DNA of 64,000 nt from Torymus aiolomorphi (taxonomy: Eukaryota > Arthropoda > Insecta > Hymenoptera > Torymidae). Location: positions 92,958,342 to 93,022,341 of the forward strand of contig CM070874.1 of the NCBI GenBank assembly GCA_036365515.1, in the 5' to 3' direction. The notes under the pieces are model-generated. The model was not told the origin of the DNA and ran no database searches. It saw only the letters and a list, made by a program, of their open reading frames with translations. The translations under genes were made by a program, and so were the position numbers. Shown one piece after another: positions 21,864-34,075 of this stretch (position 1 is the stretch's first letter; every line of letters starts with the position of its first letter).

Positions 21864-22097
21864 GTGTACAGATTTAAATCAACTTTTAAAGGAAGCGAAA
21901 GATATGCTATTGTGCAGAAAAATGTTATGGAACCTTCGCTTCTACCAGAAAGCTACCATTATCAGCCATTGCCTGAATCTCACTATGATATAATTGACAT
22001 TTTATTTTCTGAAGTAAAAACAGTTATGCAATGCAATAAATATGTATCAGTCGTATTCTCTTTATTAAGTAATAATATTATATGTGAAAAAGAATAA
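21864..22097 (+). other. Short open frame of unknown meaning inside the TTAA element
   Basis: A 77-codon frame starts MYRFKSTFKGSERYAIV and contains PSLLPESYHYQPLPESHYD. No domain is recognised, nothing supports expression, and it may be a relic of a cargo or transposase exon. Confidence 0.2.
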
Positions 22098-22581
22098 TGA
22101 AGGACAAGTGAAGAAGTTGACCTTATCAGACATTAAAAGAAGATCTATATAGGAGTGTTGCTGCTATAAACATTTTTTTCAAACATTTGGCTATGGCGAT
22201 ACTGGCTTCATAACATGCATGAAGGATTTTGGATTTCTCAACACATTCTTTATTTACCTCAGTATATGTATAAGAATCTAATATATGTGATAATGATCAT
22301 TAAAAACATATGGATTTAAAAGCACCAAAGGATCTACATGTTAAACCACTTAACAAACTTGACTAACTGATGTGGATATGACTGTTACGTGTGCTCATAG
22401 CTTACAAGTCTGATAGATCGTATACTGAGGTACCAGAATATTTGTTCTAAATGTAAAATATTTTGAGCTAAAAACAATACTTTTTTATATTTCAGGCCAG
22501 AGATGGAGTTAAGAAATAAAGAAGAAGAAATAAAGAAGTATTTTAGTAATTTTATCTTTAAAGCTGTTTTCTACATAGTGT

Positions 22582-22930
22582 AAAATTTTGAGCTCTGCCG
22601 TCGACTCCAGATTCAGGAACTGCATATGTTTTAATGGGAGAGGTCCTAAAATTTTGGTATTTTATATGTCTATTGACTGAAGAGTTGTATGTATCCAATT
22701 CATTTGATTAAATAATTTTTTACGATCAAAGATTGCTAAAAAATCTGAATTTCACTTAAATTTAAGATTTTTTAGCAATTTTTAACCGTAAAAAATTATT
22801 TAATCAAATGAATTGGATACGTATAACTCTTCAGTCAATAGTCATATAAAATACCAACATTTTAGGACCTCTCCCATTAAAATATATGCAGTTTCTGAAT
22901 CTGGAGTCGACGGCAGAGCAAAAATTTTGA
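22582..22930. repeat. Long near-perfect hairpin, arms about 165 bp
   Basis: The left arm (about 22582-22746) and the right arm (about 22766-22930) are inverted copies with few mismatches. Matching blocks include CTCTGCCGTCGACTCCAGAT against ATCTGGAGTCGACGGCAGAG and GAGAGGTCCTAAAATTTTGG against its complement. ATTGGATACRTAYAACTCTT is shared as well. The loop is about 20 bases. If transcribed it would form a long double-stranded RNA. Confidence 0.88.
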
Positions 22931-23099
22931 AATGGCCATATATTTGGTTAAAATCGATCAAAATTTTTTTTTGGATCTCATTTTATCATAAATTGAATAT
23001 ATTTTTAGTATATTACTTCTAAATATTTCTAATTATGAAAACTAATTTTTTTTCAGGTCATTTTATAAAGAAAATTGTAAAGGTGTCTGACCCCCTTAA

Positions 23100-23754
23100 T
23101 CAATTTTTAGGGTGTTTGTTTTTATGTTAATATCTTCTTTTATGTTAATATAGTTGTAATTCTTCTATAGATATAACTTTTTGAAATTATTATCTGAATC
23201 TTGTCTAGAAAGATATTTACTGATGACTCCTCTGAATCATTTTGATATTTATTACACAAATATCAACAGCAGTGTTTTGTAAATGTGGTAAACATGTGTT
23301 ATACTGCACATTTTTATCATACTGTACAGTCCATTTGAAATTCAAAATTTTCTTGTAAAACAAAAGCTGTCAAGATGTTCACTGATAACAACTAACTTAA
23401 ACCACAAACAATTAAAGTTATCTATGAAAATAACATACAATCTAATCAGGTTGCTAATATCTTTGCTTGTTGTTATCTCAAAATAATAAACCATCACTTA
23501 ATGTCCCTACTTAATGTCAATATTATTAAAATTCGTGGTAATCCATTCTTTGACTCATTGATATGCAATGAACTTCATCAATTTTTAGTGTGTTTTTATG
23601 TAAATATCTTTTTCAAGCAGTATTTGAACTTTAAGTAAAAAATGAAATGAGGCCTGGATCTGAAAGAATTAATGTAATGTACATTAAAAAATACTTAAGC
23701 ATGATGCACTTATAATAATCTGAGAAAATCTTATATATCGCTATTTCCGGTTTA
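23100..23754. other. Unassigned AT-rich sequence with a local direct repeat
   Basis: No gene is seen. The block TCAATTTTTAGGGTGTTTG at about 23100 recurs as TCAATTTTTAGTGTGTTTT at about 23578. The duplicated segment therefore appears to include sequence on both sides of the TTAA insertion. Confidence 0.45.
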
Positions 23755-23920
23755 TAATAAAATGCTAGTTTATCTTTAGAAATCATAGGACCAGTAAAGT
23801 ATCTATAATTAAAACACCATAAAGTAGAACGAGGCTCTGCTAGAGGAATATTATCTGCAACAGTATTTCTTCTTTTTTTCAATTACAGGAGGTTGCGTGC
23901 TTTGACAGACTTGAACATAA
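23755..23920 (-). pseudogene. Duplicated coding-like fragment, copy 2
   Basis: The minus strand encodes KKRRNTVADNIPLAEPRSTL followed by WCFNYRYFTGPMISKDKLAF, closely matching the copy at 20880-21036. The DNA match extends through GACTTGAACAT at its right end. Function unknown. Confidence 0.5.
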
Positions 23921-24358
23921 TCTTTTGATGGCCTTAATGCATAATAATAGTGATTTTGAACTCTTCTACGTTACAAACTATTGAATCATGATCTGCTTGT
24001 TAATTATCCTTGTTCTGATATCTCTGTAACAATAAAAAGAGAAAGATTTCACAAAGTAACAATACTTATATTAATAACATTATTTTTTTTATTTTATAAT
24101 AAAAGTTTACCACTTATCTGAAAATATATCTGAATATATATTATTCTAAGTCAATTTAAAATCGAATTTCAATGATGTAAAAAGTCTTGAATATAACTTG
24201 TAAATGATGATTGTATACGGACTAAAGCGTATATTGTAAGTATGTATACATAAAATAACAAGGTTAGGTTGACCCGATATACCATATATGGATTCTCTCT
24301 CTCGCTCTTCTCTCTCTCTCTCTCTCTCTCCGTCGCTCTTCTCTCTTTCCCTCTCTCA

Positions 24359-24640
24359 CACGCTTTCCACATGGAGTGCGTCGTGCGTCGTGCGTCGCGT
24401 CGTGCGCCGAGTTCCAGTTCCAATACCCATTTCGGAACACCCAGCTCCGAACGCCGTGTTCCAACGGAAACCAGGAGATGTTTGACATCTACAATTCAAT
24501 ATTTCATGGTTCAATGAAATAAACATCGTGTTATTACTTATAAATACTCTTACACACAATTGATTTGAAATTTGAGTACATTTATTGCAAATATATTTTA
24601 ATTAATTGCAAATATAATTTTTTATTTTTATGTGTACATA
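24359..24640 (+). repeat. Left terminal inverted repeat of the Harbinger element
   Basis: It begins CACGCTTTCCACATGGAGTG, then a GTCGTGCGTCGTGCGTCGCG tract, GGAACACCCAGCTCCGAACG, and TTTGACATCTACAATTCAAT, and ends in AT-rich sequence. The right arm carries the same blocks in inverted order with scattered changes (for example AAATACTC against ATACTC). Confidence 0.85.
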
Positions 24641-24783
24641 CATAGTATAGAAAAGAGGCAATGGCTAGGAAAATTGAACGACTATTGGATTTAGAATGTA
24701 CATACATACAGGTAATTTTTAAATATTTTTTTATATTTTAACATCACTTCTTTAATATTAATAATAATTATAATAATAATTAT

Positions 24784-24903
24784 TAATCTCGGTTATATGC
24801 TGCAAAAAATATATCTGGAAATATTAAATTTATATCAAAATGTGATGTAAACTTCATAAAATTCTTCTTTACACTATAATTATAGTGCATATAACCGAGA
24901 TTC
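24784..24903. mobile_element. Small MITE-like inverted repeat inside the Harbinger element
   Basis: A perfect 16-bp inverted pair, AATCTCGGTTATATGC and GCATATAACCGAGATT, encloses about 85 bases of AT-rich sequence. No clear target duplication was seen. It may be a short MITE or a regulatory hairpin upstream of the transposase. Confidence 0.45.
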
Positions 24904-24987
24904 AATAGAATAAGAAAATATCTCATAGAATAATTTTAAAGACTAATAAAAATATAATTGTTTTGATTTTGAAAAAGAGTATAAACC

Positions 24988-26253
24988 ATGAATGAAGAGG
25001 AGTATTTACAGCTATTGCATCTTTTGCAGTTGTGGTTACTATTAATTAGGTTAAAACAATTATCAAGGTTTCAAAAGGTACTAACAGTAAGAAGATGGTG
25101 GGTAAAACCACATATTGCCCATCCTATTAGAGATGTTATAGGTGGTTATAGACTCATTTTCAAATACTTTCACATGAACGATGAAGAAGAATTCCAGAAA
25201 TTTGTTGGCCTGTCAACTCATACATTTGATTATCTGTTTGCTTTGACTGAATATAGATTACAGTGACAGAGATGTGTGAGAGTGCCTCTAGAACCTGAAT
25301 TACGACTAGCTGTTGTTTTAAAGTAAATGTTATTTAGCATTATATATATTTTATTTCCTTTTTCTTATATAAATTGTTTTAAAATGTGATGGATGTCATA
25401 ATTTTCATCCACAGTTTTCTGCATCAAGGAGGGTGTCCTAAATTTTTTGCAACTGTCTATAGAATTGGAGTGTCAACAATGTATGGTTTAATTCGCGAAG
25501 TTTGTCATGTAATCAAAAGTATATTAATGCCCATATCTTTTCCTAATTTGAATAAAAGCGCCTGATTAAAGATAGCAAATGACTATGAACAAATGTGGCA
25601 TATGCCTAACTGTTTGGGAGCTTTTGATGGCAGGCATTTTGGAGTTAAAAAACCACCAAACTCGGGCTCAGCATTCTATAATTATAAACAATTTTTTAGT
25701 ATTGTTTTATTGGCAACATGTGATGCTCACAAGAAGTTTACGTGGTTTAATATTGGAGATTTTGGTTAGTTAGTTTAATCTTTATATTATCTCATAGTAA
25801 ATTTTTATAAGATTTCATAATTTGTATTTTAACTTACTAGATTCACTCAATGATGCCAGTATCTTTAGCAACAGCGATCTGTGTAATAAGTTGGAAAGAA
25901 ATGAATTGGATGTACCAAAATCTCATACATTACCTAGGACAAATAGAAAAACACCGTATTTTTTTGTGGCGGACAACATTTTTGCACTGAAGACATATCT
26001 AATGAAACCATATTCGAGGAATGATAATTTAACCTATGAAAAAAAAATATACAGCTACAGATTGACAAGAGCACGGATCACTATTGAATGTACTTTTGGC
26101 ATATTAACCTCAAAATGGGCATTCCTACAGAAGAAGCACAGTTTTAAATTAAAAACATATGAAAATATAGTAATTTGTATTTTATGCTTGCATAATATGG
26201 TTCTCACCCAGGATAGGGAAGATCATGATGAACAACACTCACAATATATATAA
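24988..26253 (+). pseudogene. PIF/Harbinger DDE transposase, broken
   Basis: Frames in three pieces reconstruct the order of a HARBI1-like nuclease. The N-terminal piece (24988-25266) has RRWWVKPHIAHP and FHMNDEEEFQKF, then a stop. After an intron-like gap (about 25320-25411, ending CCACAG) comes FLHQGGCPKFFATVYRIGVS. The core follows with CLGAFDGRHFGVKKPPNSGS (first Asp) and TCDAHKKFTWFNIGDFG (second Asp). The last piece (25822-26253) has TPYFFVADNIFALKTYLMKP and ARITIECTFGILTSKW (catalytic Glu). Stops at 25264 and 25562 and frame changes show it is dead. Confidence 0.85.
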
Positions 26254-27114
26254 GGTGACGACGAAGAAGATGTGAACATTATTTGCTTACGTCAACAACA
26301 AATACTGGAAGAGTATTTTGTTACAGCTGCAGGATCAGTTCCATGGCAGGATCAGTATATTTAAAAGTATCAAGTTATCTTTCTAAACACAATTTTTTTC
26401 TACAAGTTTAATACTTCAAAAATATACTAACTTAATATTCAATTTAATAGATTACAGAAATTTGGATAAACTGAATTTTTAGTTATTTATGAACCTGCTA
26501 CAATATCAATACATCATGTCAAACCTACGTTAGGATTTTACGTAACACAAAAAGGGCCATTAAACATTCATAGCAAGCGAGACAAAGATTTACGTGGCTA
26601 AGTTGTAATCTAAAGACAATTGTTCGTACATGCATTAGAAAAGCACATTAAATAATTCCAGATAAATGTCCTGAAAAATGGTTCTGTGATTTACTGTGTT
26701 TATATGCAACCACTAATCCTTCCTGTATATCATTTCGTTTTCTTGCACCTGTCTGCACCTTGCTATTCATTACAAAGATATTTGAAATTATTTATAAATG
26801 GCATTAGACTCCTGTTCATTATTTATTTAGTTTATTTTTACCTGTATAGGTTATGAAAAAATCTTATTTACTTACATATGTTTAGAAAGACAAAAAATCA
26901 ACTGTCTATAAAGAATAATAGTTGTTCAATCTTTAATGTACAAGATGTAGAGAAGATGATGTAACAATATTAAGTTTATATTAATAATCACTCAGAAGCG
27001 AAATAGTACATTTGTGGGGCATAACAAAAATTAATAATACACATTTATTCGAAGTATTAGAATTGTAATTATTATTATGAAGAAATGTGAAACAAAAAAA
27101 GTTATCAATTTATT
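26254..27114. other. Non-coding spacer between transposase and MADF gene
   Basis: About 860 bases of AT-rich sequence follow the transposase. A short continuation, RQQQILEEYFVTAAGSVPWQD, near 26295-26355 looks like the transposase C-terminus. Nothing else is recognised. Confidence 0.4.
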
Positions 27115-27865
27115 TTAACATAATTGTATATAATTTTGTGCAGTCTCACAAATTTCCAATAAACATTTCACTTGAAGCTCTCTTGGTACTTTTTTTATAT
27201 CGTCTTTAATTTCATTAAAATAGTCTATTTCCTGCATGATGTTCCATGATGCACAGTGTTCATTCTCACATTCTTCATTAGAATTATTTGCAGATTTTGC
27301 AGATGGATGCTCGTTCTTTTTTCCAATATGTTTTAGGGCACCCAGAACATCATTATACGTGAGGTCTTCTGTATCAGTTGAATTATCCGAATATATTTGC
27401 ACTGGGCTCAATTTCAAAGGTTTGTACGGAGTCCTTTTTGATACACTGGAAAAAGGTGACTCTTTTGATTGCAGTTTCAAGTACTCTTCTAAGAATCGTA
27501 AATGATCTTGTAAATAGTACCATATTCCATTCTTTAGAGCTTTATTGAGGCCTTTTCTCATTGTTACCCATCGTTGGCTCACATCCTCACCTGTAAATGT
27601 TAATATCCAAATGAAATATGTTATATATTTTCCTTAAAAAATAATGTTAAAACATAAAAAATACTTGAAAATTACCTCTACATTCTACATCCAATAGTTG
27701 TTCAAGTTTGTTAGCAATTGCCTGAAATCCCATTTTTCTTCTTTCTTTTAATGTTATCCCATATGTACTGACATTGGTATCATACAAATAAGGTCTTTCC
27801 TTCACTTCTTCAATTATTATTGCATCTACTTTTGAAATTTTAGATTTTTCTTCTTTGTCAGACAT
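27115..27865 (-). CDS. MADF-domain protein, two exons (transposon-encoded)
   Basis: Exon 1 (27865 down to about 27678) starts MSDKEEKSKISKVDAIIIEE and has VKERPYLYDTNVSTYG and LKERRKMGFQAIANKLEQLL. Exon 2 (about 27592 down to 27115) continues with EDVSQRWVTMRKGLNKALKN. The intron has a GTAATT donor and a TTACAG acceptor on the minus strand. Together they make a MADF (Myb/SANT-like) DNA-binding domain. A tail with FSSVSKRTPYKPLKLS and a C-terminal IKKVPRELQVKCLLEICETA helix resembles BESS-type ends. Harbinger elements usually pair the transposase with a Myb-like protein for DNA binding and nuclear import. No stop was seen inside the exons. Confidence 0.7.
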
Positions 27866-28084
27866 CTTTATTGCGACGATGTCGAGGAGGAATGCGATGA
27901 TCGGGACCGTCGTGGTGATGTTGGCGCTGAGATACCTAATCTGCTCCAGTTGTCAACAGAAGCGCGATCACTCATCCGATCGGTTTTTGTTTTTAACGGT
28001 CACTCCGCGATTTGCGTTCGCCAAGTACTCGTCAGTCGTCAGATTATACAGGAGTAGATTTGATTGTTTTGCGACAAAAAAATA
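27866..28084. promoter_or_regulatory. Divergent promoter region between two MADF genes
   Basis: The two MADF genes start head to head 219 bp apart. The intervening sequence is more GC-rich than its surroundings (GTCGAGGAGGAATGCGATGA, GACCGTCGTGGTGATG) and has no clear TATA box. Bidirectional promoter function is inferred from arrangement only. Confidence 0.35.
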
Positions 28085-29071
28085 ATGGAATTGCAAATTG
28101 ATATTAATAAACTTATCATTTCTCTGATAGAAATGGAGCCTTACATGTACAATAAATGTGATCCCGATTATAAAAAAAAAAGAAAAAAAACGTGCTGTTT
28201 TCGAGATGATATCTCAAGCAATTTATATATATTACGAAAAGAATATTCCATGTATGTATTTATTTATTTATATTTATTTATTTATAAAAAAAATATTTTA
28301 TTAGAATTATTACAATTTTTCTTTATTACTAAAAATGAATAAAACATTTATTCCAGTGCAAGAAGTTGAACAGCGTTGGGAGGAACTGCTAGCAAAATAT
28401 AAATTAGAGCACAAAAAAAAGGTTGCAAAGCCTCAATCTGGCTCAGGTGCAAATTATTGTACACAAACTTGGGCCTATTACGATTGTTTCTATTTTATGG
28501 ATAATGTTATTGATCACAGAGAATGTAAAAGTTCTTTTTCTATCGAGCAAGAAACCACTTATAATAGTGGTAGTAGCAGTAGAAACCAACCCTCTGCAAA
28601 TGCAAAGAACCCACAGAAACCATTAAAGAAAAAGGTAAGAAAAAGGAAAATAGTAATATAATTTTATATTTGAAAACAATTTAACAATTGAATTTATATA
28701 ATTATTTCATTTCACTATAATAGCTAGTTCCAGATGAAGATGACTTTTGTAAAAAAAAAAAGAAGCAAATGTCAGTAGTTTTAGATAAAGAAATAGAAGA
28801 GATGAAGAATGATTTAAAAGATGCGATCAACAAAATTATCAACAAAAGCAACAATCATTCGGAGCCATCCCGAGAAGTTGTTGAACCTATTCCTTCAACT
28901 TCGAGATCTGGAATCGAAAAATTAAGTAATACTCCACCTGAAGATAACATAATGTTCCATGCCATTCAGCAAATTCTGGAAAATGTTCCTCAACATTTTC
29001 AACTACAATGTATGCTGGATATACGCAGTATTATAAAGAAATATGGTATTAAAAAAGGAAACAAACCTTAA
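28085..29071 (+). CDS. Second MADF-domain-like protein, multi-exon (transposon-encoded)
   Basis: Exon 1 begins MELQIDINKLIISLIEMEPY and includes MYNKCDPDYKKKRKKTCCFRDDI. After a short AT-rich intron (acceptor TTATTCCAG near 28355) exon 2 reads VQEVEQRWEELLAKYKLEHK, then SGSGANYCTQTWAYYDCFYF. Exon 3 (from about 28725) reads KKKQMSVVLDKEIEEMKNDL and ends with VPQHFQLQCMLDIRSIIKKYG, a helix like that ending the first MADF protein. The order (I..LIE.EPYMY, VEQRWEEL, C-terminal Phe-Gln-Leu-Gln-Cys helix) fits a MADF/BESS layout. Poly-A runs near 28170 make the first exon frame less certain. Confidence 0.55.
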
Positions 29072-29150
29072 GTTTTGTAATTAATCTTAGTACTTTTATT
29101 TGAAAAATAAATGTAAATTTATAATATAATACTACATTTGTAAACATACT

Positions 29151-29866
<716 letters not shown>

Positions 29867-30009
29867 TACAAGTGTTAAATAGCTGAACAAATTTGCAGAT
29901 TGATTGGCATTTGTATGTTAATACTTACAATTAATAGTTACAATTTTTAAACAAGTTAATAGACTTTTGTGTCTTAATTCTCTGGAAAGAAAAGTTTTAG
30001 CATAAAAAG

Positions 30010-30289
30010 GTATTATATGAGTTCAAAAATTATATTATATTTGCAATTAATTAAAATATATTTGCAATAAATGTACTCAAATTCCAAATCAATTGTGTGT
30101 AAGAGTATAAGTAATAACACGATGTTTGTTTCATTGAACCATGAAATATTGAATTGTAGATGTCAAACATCTTCTGGTTTCCGTTGGAACACGGCGTTCG
30201 GAGCTGGGTGTTCCGAAATGGGTATTGGAACTGGAACTCGGCGCACGACGCGACGCACGACGCACGACGCACTCCATGTGGAAAGCGTG
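30010..30289 (-). repeat. Right terminal inverted repeat of the Harbinger element
   Basis: This is the inverted match of 24359-24640, from AT-rich inner sequence through ATTGAATTGTAGATGTCAAA, CGTTCGGAGCTGGGTGTTCC and the CGACGCACGACGCACGAC tract, to GGAAAGCGTG followed by TCA. Confidence 0.85.
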
Positions 30290-30292
30290 TCA

Positions 30293-30917
30293 CCCTCTCC
30301 CTCACTCTCTCTCTCTTTTCTTTTGCCAGTCGGACAAAAATGTATAGTTTGTGCATACTGAAGAATATGGAGATTCGGAAATAATACATAAAAATACTCA
30401 AATAGCTAAATCTTTTGAACGGGATAATCTTTTTAAATGAAACCTTTCGACTTGAGTAGAGCAATGAAATGGCTTTCGATTAAGAGTTCATATTAATATA
30501 GTTCAAACAAATCTAATACGTATATAGGCGCATTGAATTTCTCGCACACCCATTTCAATGTATAAGTAGCACGGGTCGCTCCTTCGGGCTTCTTCTATAC
30601 TTGCCTTCGGAGCGCTCCCGCGCCCTTGATTTGAAATAAAGGTTATTTAGGAATTTTAAAAGGTTTTGACGATAATATTACAATCAATTATTTTATTTAT
30701 TTTTCACACATAATTTAAAAAAAAAAATCATACCTATTATTTTATTCATATTTTATACATAATTTAAAAATTAATACTTTTTAATCTTCATAAATGAATT
30801 TAATTATAATTATGTCATAAATTGTTGCAAAAATTATAAATTTTGTTATTTAAACTTAATTAAAGGAATAAGCAAATTAAGTTTAAGGAAGCCACGGGCC
30901 AATGAATTGGCAGCGGA
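30293..30917. other. No gene recognised
   Basis: AT-rich sequence with a short CT tract directly after the Harbinger end. A GC-rich patch at 30570-30640 (GGGTCGCTCCTTCGGGC, CTTCGGAGCGCTCCCGCGCC) may be part of a small repeat. From 30860 the block GGAATAAGCAAATTAAGTTT through GCCAATGAATTGGCAGCGG also occurs near 53400, so a dispersed repeat starts here. Confidence 0.4.
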
Positions 30918-31605
30918 TTTTTTCATGTCTACATGACTTCCTTATATGCGGATACCTCGTATCCCCCGCCTACTTGGGTTCAAAAATTGTTTAAATAATT
31001 GTCTTGCTTATTGTTGCACGTCTACGAAATTTCCTAATATGCGTGGACCACGCATTCCCCGGCTACTTGGGTTTAAAAATTATTTAAATAATCTTTTTGC
31101 TTATTTCTTCGTATCTACATGACTTTCTTTTATGCGCGGACCTCGTATCCCCCGGCTACTTGGGTTTAAAAATTATTTAAATAATTATTTTGCTTATTTT
31201 TCCATATCTACATGACTCCCTTATATGCGGATACCTCGTATCCCCCGCCTACTTGGGTTCAAAAATTGTTTAAATAATTGTCTTGCTTATTGTTGCACGT
31301 CTACGAAATTTCCTAATATGCGTGGACCACGCGTTCCCCGGCTACTTGGGTTTAAAAATTATTTAAATAATCTTTTTGCTTATTTCTTCGTATCTACATG
31401 ACTTTCTTTTATGCGTGGACCTCATATCCCCCGGCTACTTGGGTTTAAAAATTACTTAAATAATCGTTTTGCATATTTTTTCATGTTTATATGACTCCCT
31501 TATATGCGTGGACCTCATATCCCCAGGCTACTTGGTTTTAAAAATTATTTAAATAATTGTTATGCTTATTTTTTCATGTCTTCATGACTCCCTTGTATGC
31601 GTGCA
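30918..31605 (+). repeat. Tandem array, about 100-bp unit, with higher-order repeat
   Basis: About seven units each contain a CTACATGACTYCCTT box, TATGCGNGGACCTCGTATCC, CCCGGCTACTTGGGTT and AAAAATTATTTAAATAAT. Units one and two (around 30930-31040) recur almost exactly around 31210-31335, giving a higher-order period of about three monomers. No frame is supported. Later units are more diverged. Confidence 0.88.
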
Positions 31606-31670
31606 CCCGGCTCCTAACTTATTTCGGGCCCTAGGCTGGCCTATTAGGACTTTGCGTAGAGACGGCCCTG
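31606..31670 (-). mobile_element. Likely hAT-type transposon terminus
   Basis: The minus strand starting at 31670 reads CAGGGCCGTCTCTACGCAAA, then TAGGCCAGCCTAGGGCCC. CAGGG(C/G)CG-type ends followed by a GGCCC palindrome are common for hAT elements. The partner end was not found, so the tandem array to the left may be its interior or an independent repeat. Confidence 0.4.
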
Positions 31671-32697
31671 TCAAACCATCTGACTGAAGCTAGAGCTATA
31701 GCTTCTGGTCCATTTTACTTAATTCTTGCTGAACTATGGCGGCAATTGCTGCTGTCTACAGTTGTCTGCTGCCGCCGACGAAGAGGTGCAAAAGAACTGG
31801 AGGGAAATTGTGAGAGTTTTAGGCATTGTGGGAAGGAAAATGTGTGTGCGCGTCCAGGATGCATGTTTACTCCTGAAACTAGTCTGGCGTGTACCCGGTT
31901 TGTGAAGCTGTTGGCCTCGCCGGTGAAGCGTTTAGCTACTTCGCGGACTCTCTTTTGTGTCTTTTACTCGCTTACATTGATGACCAATCTGCCACGTCAC
32001 AACTTTTATTTCTCCATCAGATTCTATCTCTCTCACTCCTTGTCATAACAGTAAGCCTTCTGCTAGCCATTTCCAGACTAAAGAAACTGATCTGTTTTAA
32101 TACCTTTAAAATACTCAAGAACAAGCTTGTACTTATCTTCGAAAAACTCAATCTATTTTTCAATAGGAGAAAAAGCGTTTCATCGAGAGCTAGAAACTGG
32201 ACAAGAGAAATTCCCATTTTATAGCAACTTACTAATATAAATGGTCAATTATTAGTTAAAAAATGTTTTGGATTTCCGCCAGGGTCAATACGAATATTTA
32301 TACATGTTTTCTCTGATGTTTTTAAAATTTATATTTTTACAATTAATTACTATTACCATTACTATTATCAAAATATACATAAACAATTATATGTCATTAT
32401 AATTATTTATGGCATTGATACAACTGGATTAAAATTACGAATTGATTTCGATAGAAGGGCTAATTTAATTCCGCTATCGACCACTCCATCCATTCAACAG
32501 ATTTCATTAACCAAATAACATTCCCAGCACATCAAAATTCCATCATCCTTCGCCTAACCAGATCTCAAAACCATCTTGAATTCCCATGAAATCAAATCAA
32601 CCCCTTTTCACCGCCGCGGCGAAGACGATCGAAAAATTGAGGAAAAGACGTTCGCGGAAGAACCGCGAGAGAGTCCATTATTGATTCGTTACAGTTC

Positions 32698-32761
<64 letters not shown>

Positions 32762-32959
32762 GTAATACCCCGATAACGAATTAAAGCCATCGTCTACTCG
32801 AATGCTCGCTTTTAATACAGAATCTTCTCTCTCACTTCCTTCATCCCTCGTCGGATTTTCCCTTCTTTTTCATGCAGCGCAAGTGCGGCACTCGTAACGA
32901 TTTTACGAGAGGTGCGGGAGCGTGTAATTCTTTTCTACATTTTCCATGTAAATTAGCGT

Positions 32960-32999
<40 letters not shown>

Positions 33000-34075
33000 T
33001 TCTCGTAACCGACTTATTTTCCTCTCTACGCGCTGGACGGGTTTGCTTGTTTTCGATGCAGCAGCGAGTCTTTACTCACGTATAAACATGTACAGCGAAG
33101 GCGAGTTGATTAAAATATTACTTTTCACGTATAGCGTCGTATAAGGCGGGAGCTGCGTTCGGCTGTGAGTAAGTAATGAGCGGGTGTTTTATTGATTTCT
33201 TTTTCCTGCGCGAGAGGTACGGGTGATGATTGTATTGTACCGAAAGGATTTAATTACGAGGCTAATGCTACCGATGAAGCTGTGCATGCCAATGGAGGTA
33301 CAAAAGAGGATCGGATGATAATAGCTTATTTTAGAATAAGGTTTTTCCTTCTAACATTTCATTAAGCACTAATTAGCCAATTTAATATTTCTGCCCGAGT
33401 TATATAAGGGAGAGTTAGTTACCCAGCGGTGGCACCCATAACATTTGCGGTCATAGCTTTTGATGTTATGAATTAAAATTAAAATATAAAAAAAGGAAAT
33501 GATCCATATGAGGAGGCGGATTAGTTTTTTTCCATTATAATAATAATAATTATAAGTTATTTGTTAAAATAAAAAATGTTGGTTTTTCACGATCTCCAAA
33601 AAGCGTTACCTACTTCACGTATCGTCAGACGCGAAAAACGTGTGGTGGCCAGCTGAAGGAGATGACCATGAGTGTGCAACTCTTCACTATACTAACGATC
33701 AGCTATTTTGATATTTCAAATTTTTATATAAGCCATTCGGTGAGCCATGATTTGTATCGTCAATACATTATTAACAATGAAACCAATACCCTGGTGGAAA
33801 TCGATTCCATTATTTACCTAATAAATAGCTAGTTTCTCCAATATTTGTTAAAAACTAGACACTTTTCTTGGACATTTCTATCCATCGATGAAACGATTTT
33901 TCCGATCATATTCGCCATTTAATAGGCAGAATAATAGAATAAGTTTTTTCCACAAATTTACATTAGCTTATTTATTAGTATTTAAAAGATATTAAAGTTG
34001 GCCAGTTTTTTTAGTCAGGAAATGGCTAATAAACGGCTTGCTATAATGGCAAGGAGTGAGAGAGACCCCACACTG
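31671..34075. other. Spacer with CT microsatellites, no gene recognised
   Basis: About 2.4 kb that looks mostly single-copy. Frames at 31746-32224 lack recognisable domains. (CT)n tracts lie at about 32704-32757 and 32963-32996. The block CCCTGGTGGAAATCGATTCC to about 33910 is a dispersed repeat also present near 53620-53745. Higher GC at 32600-33200 distinguishes it from the transposon sequence, so it may be host intergenic or intronic DNA. Confidence 0.45.

Larger units (their letters stand above)
21041..23095. mobile_element. TTAA-flanked DNA transposon, about 2.06 kb
   Basis: Inverted ends GGGGGTCGGACACCTTTA and its complement with one mismatch (AAAGGTGTCTGACCCCC) are flanked on both sides by TTAA (21037-21040 and 23096-23099). 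TTAA targets are typical of piggyBac-type elements, although the terminal bases are not the classic CCC start. No transposase frame was found. The longest frame (21864-22097, 77 codons) has no recognised motif. It contains a long internal hairpin at 22582-22930. Confidence 0.8.

Noticed and set aside
30918..31605. CRISPR-like regular repeats
   Set aside because: Adjacent units of about 100 bp are wholly similar, with no unique spacers, and the context is eukaryotic. It is a tandem satellite.
31746..32224. Two overlapping frames of 100 and 111 codons
   Set aside because: No recognisable domain, and start codons are arbitrary in spacer sequence.
32576..32776. 66-codon frame ending in a Ser-Leu run
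   Set aside because: Half of it is a CT microsatellite and no conserved motif is present.
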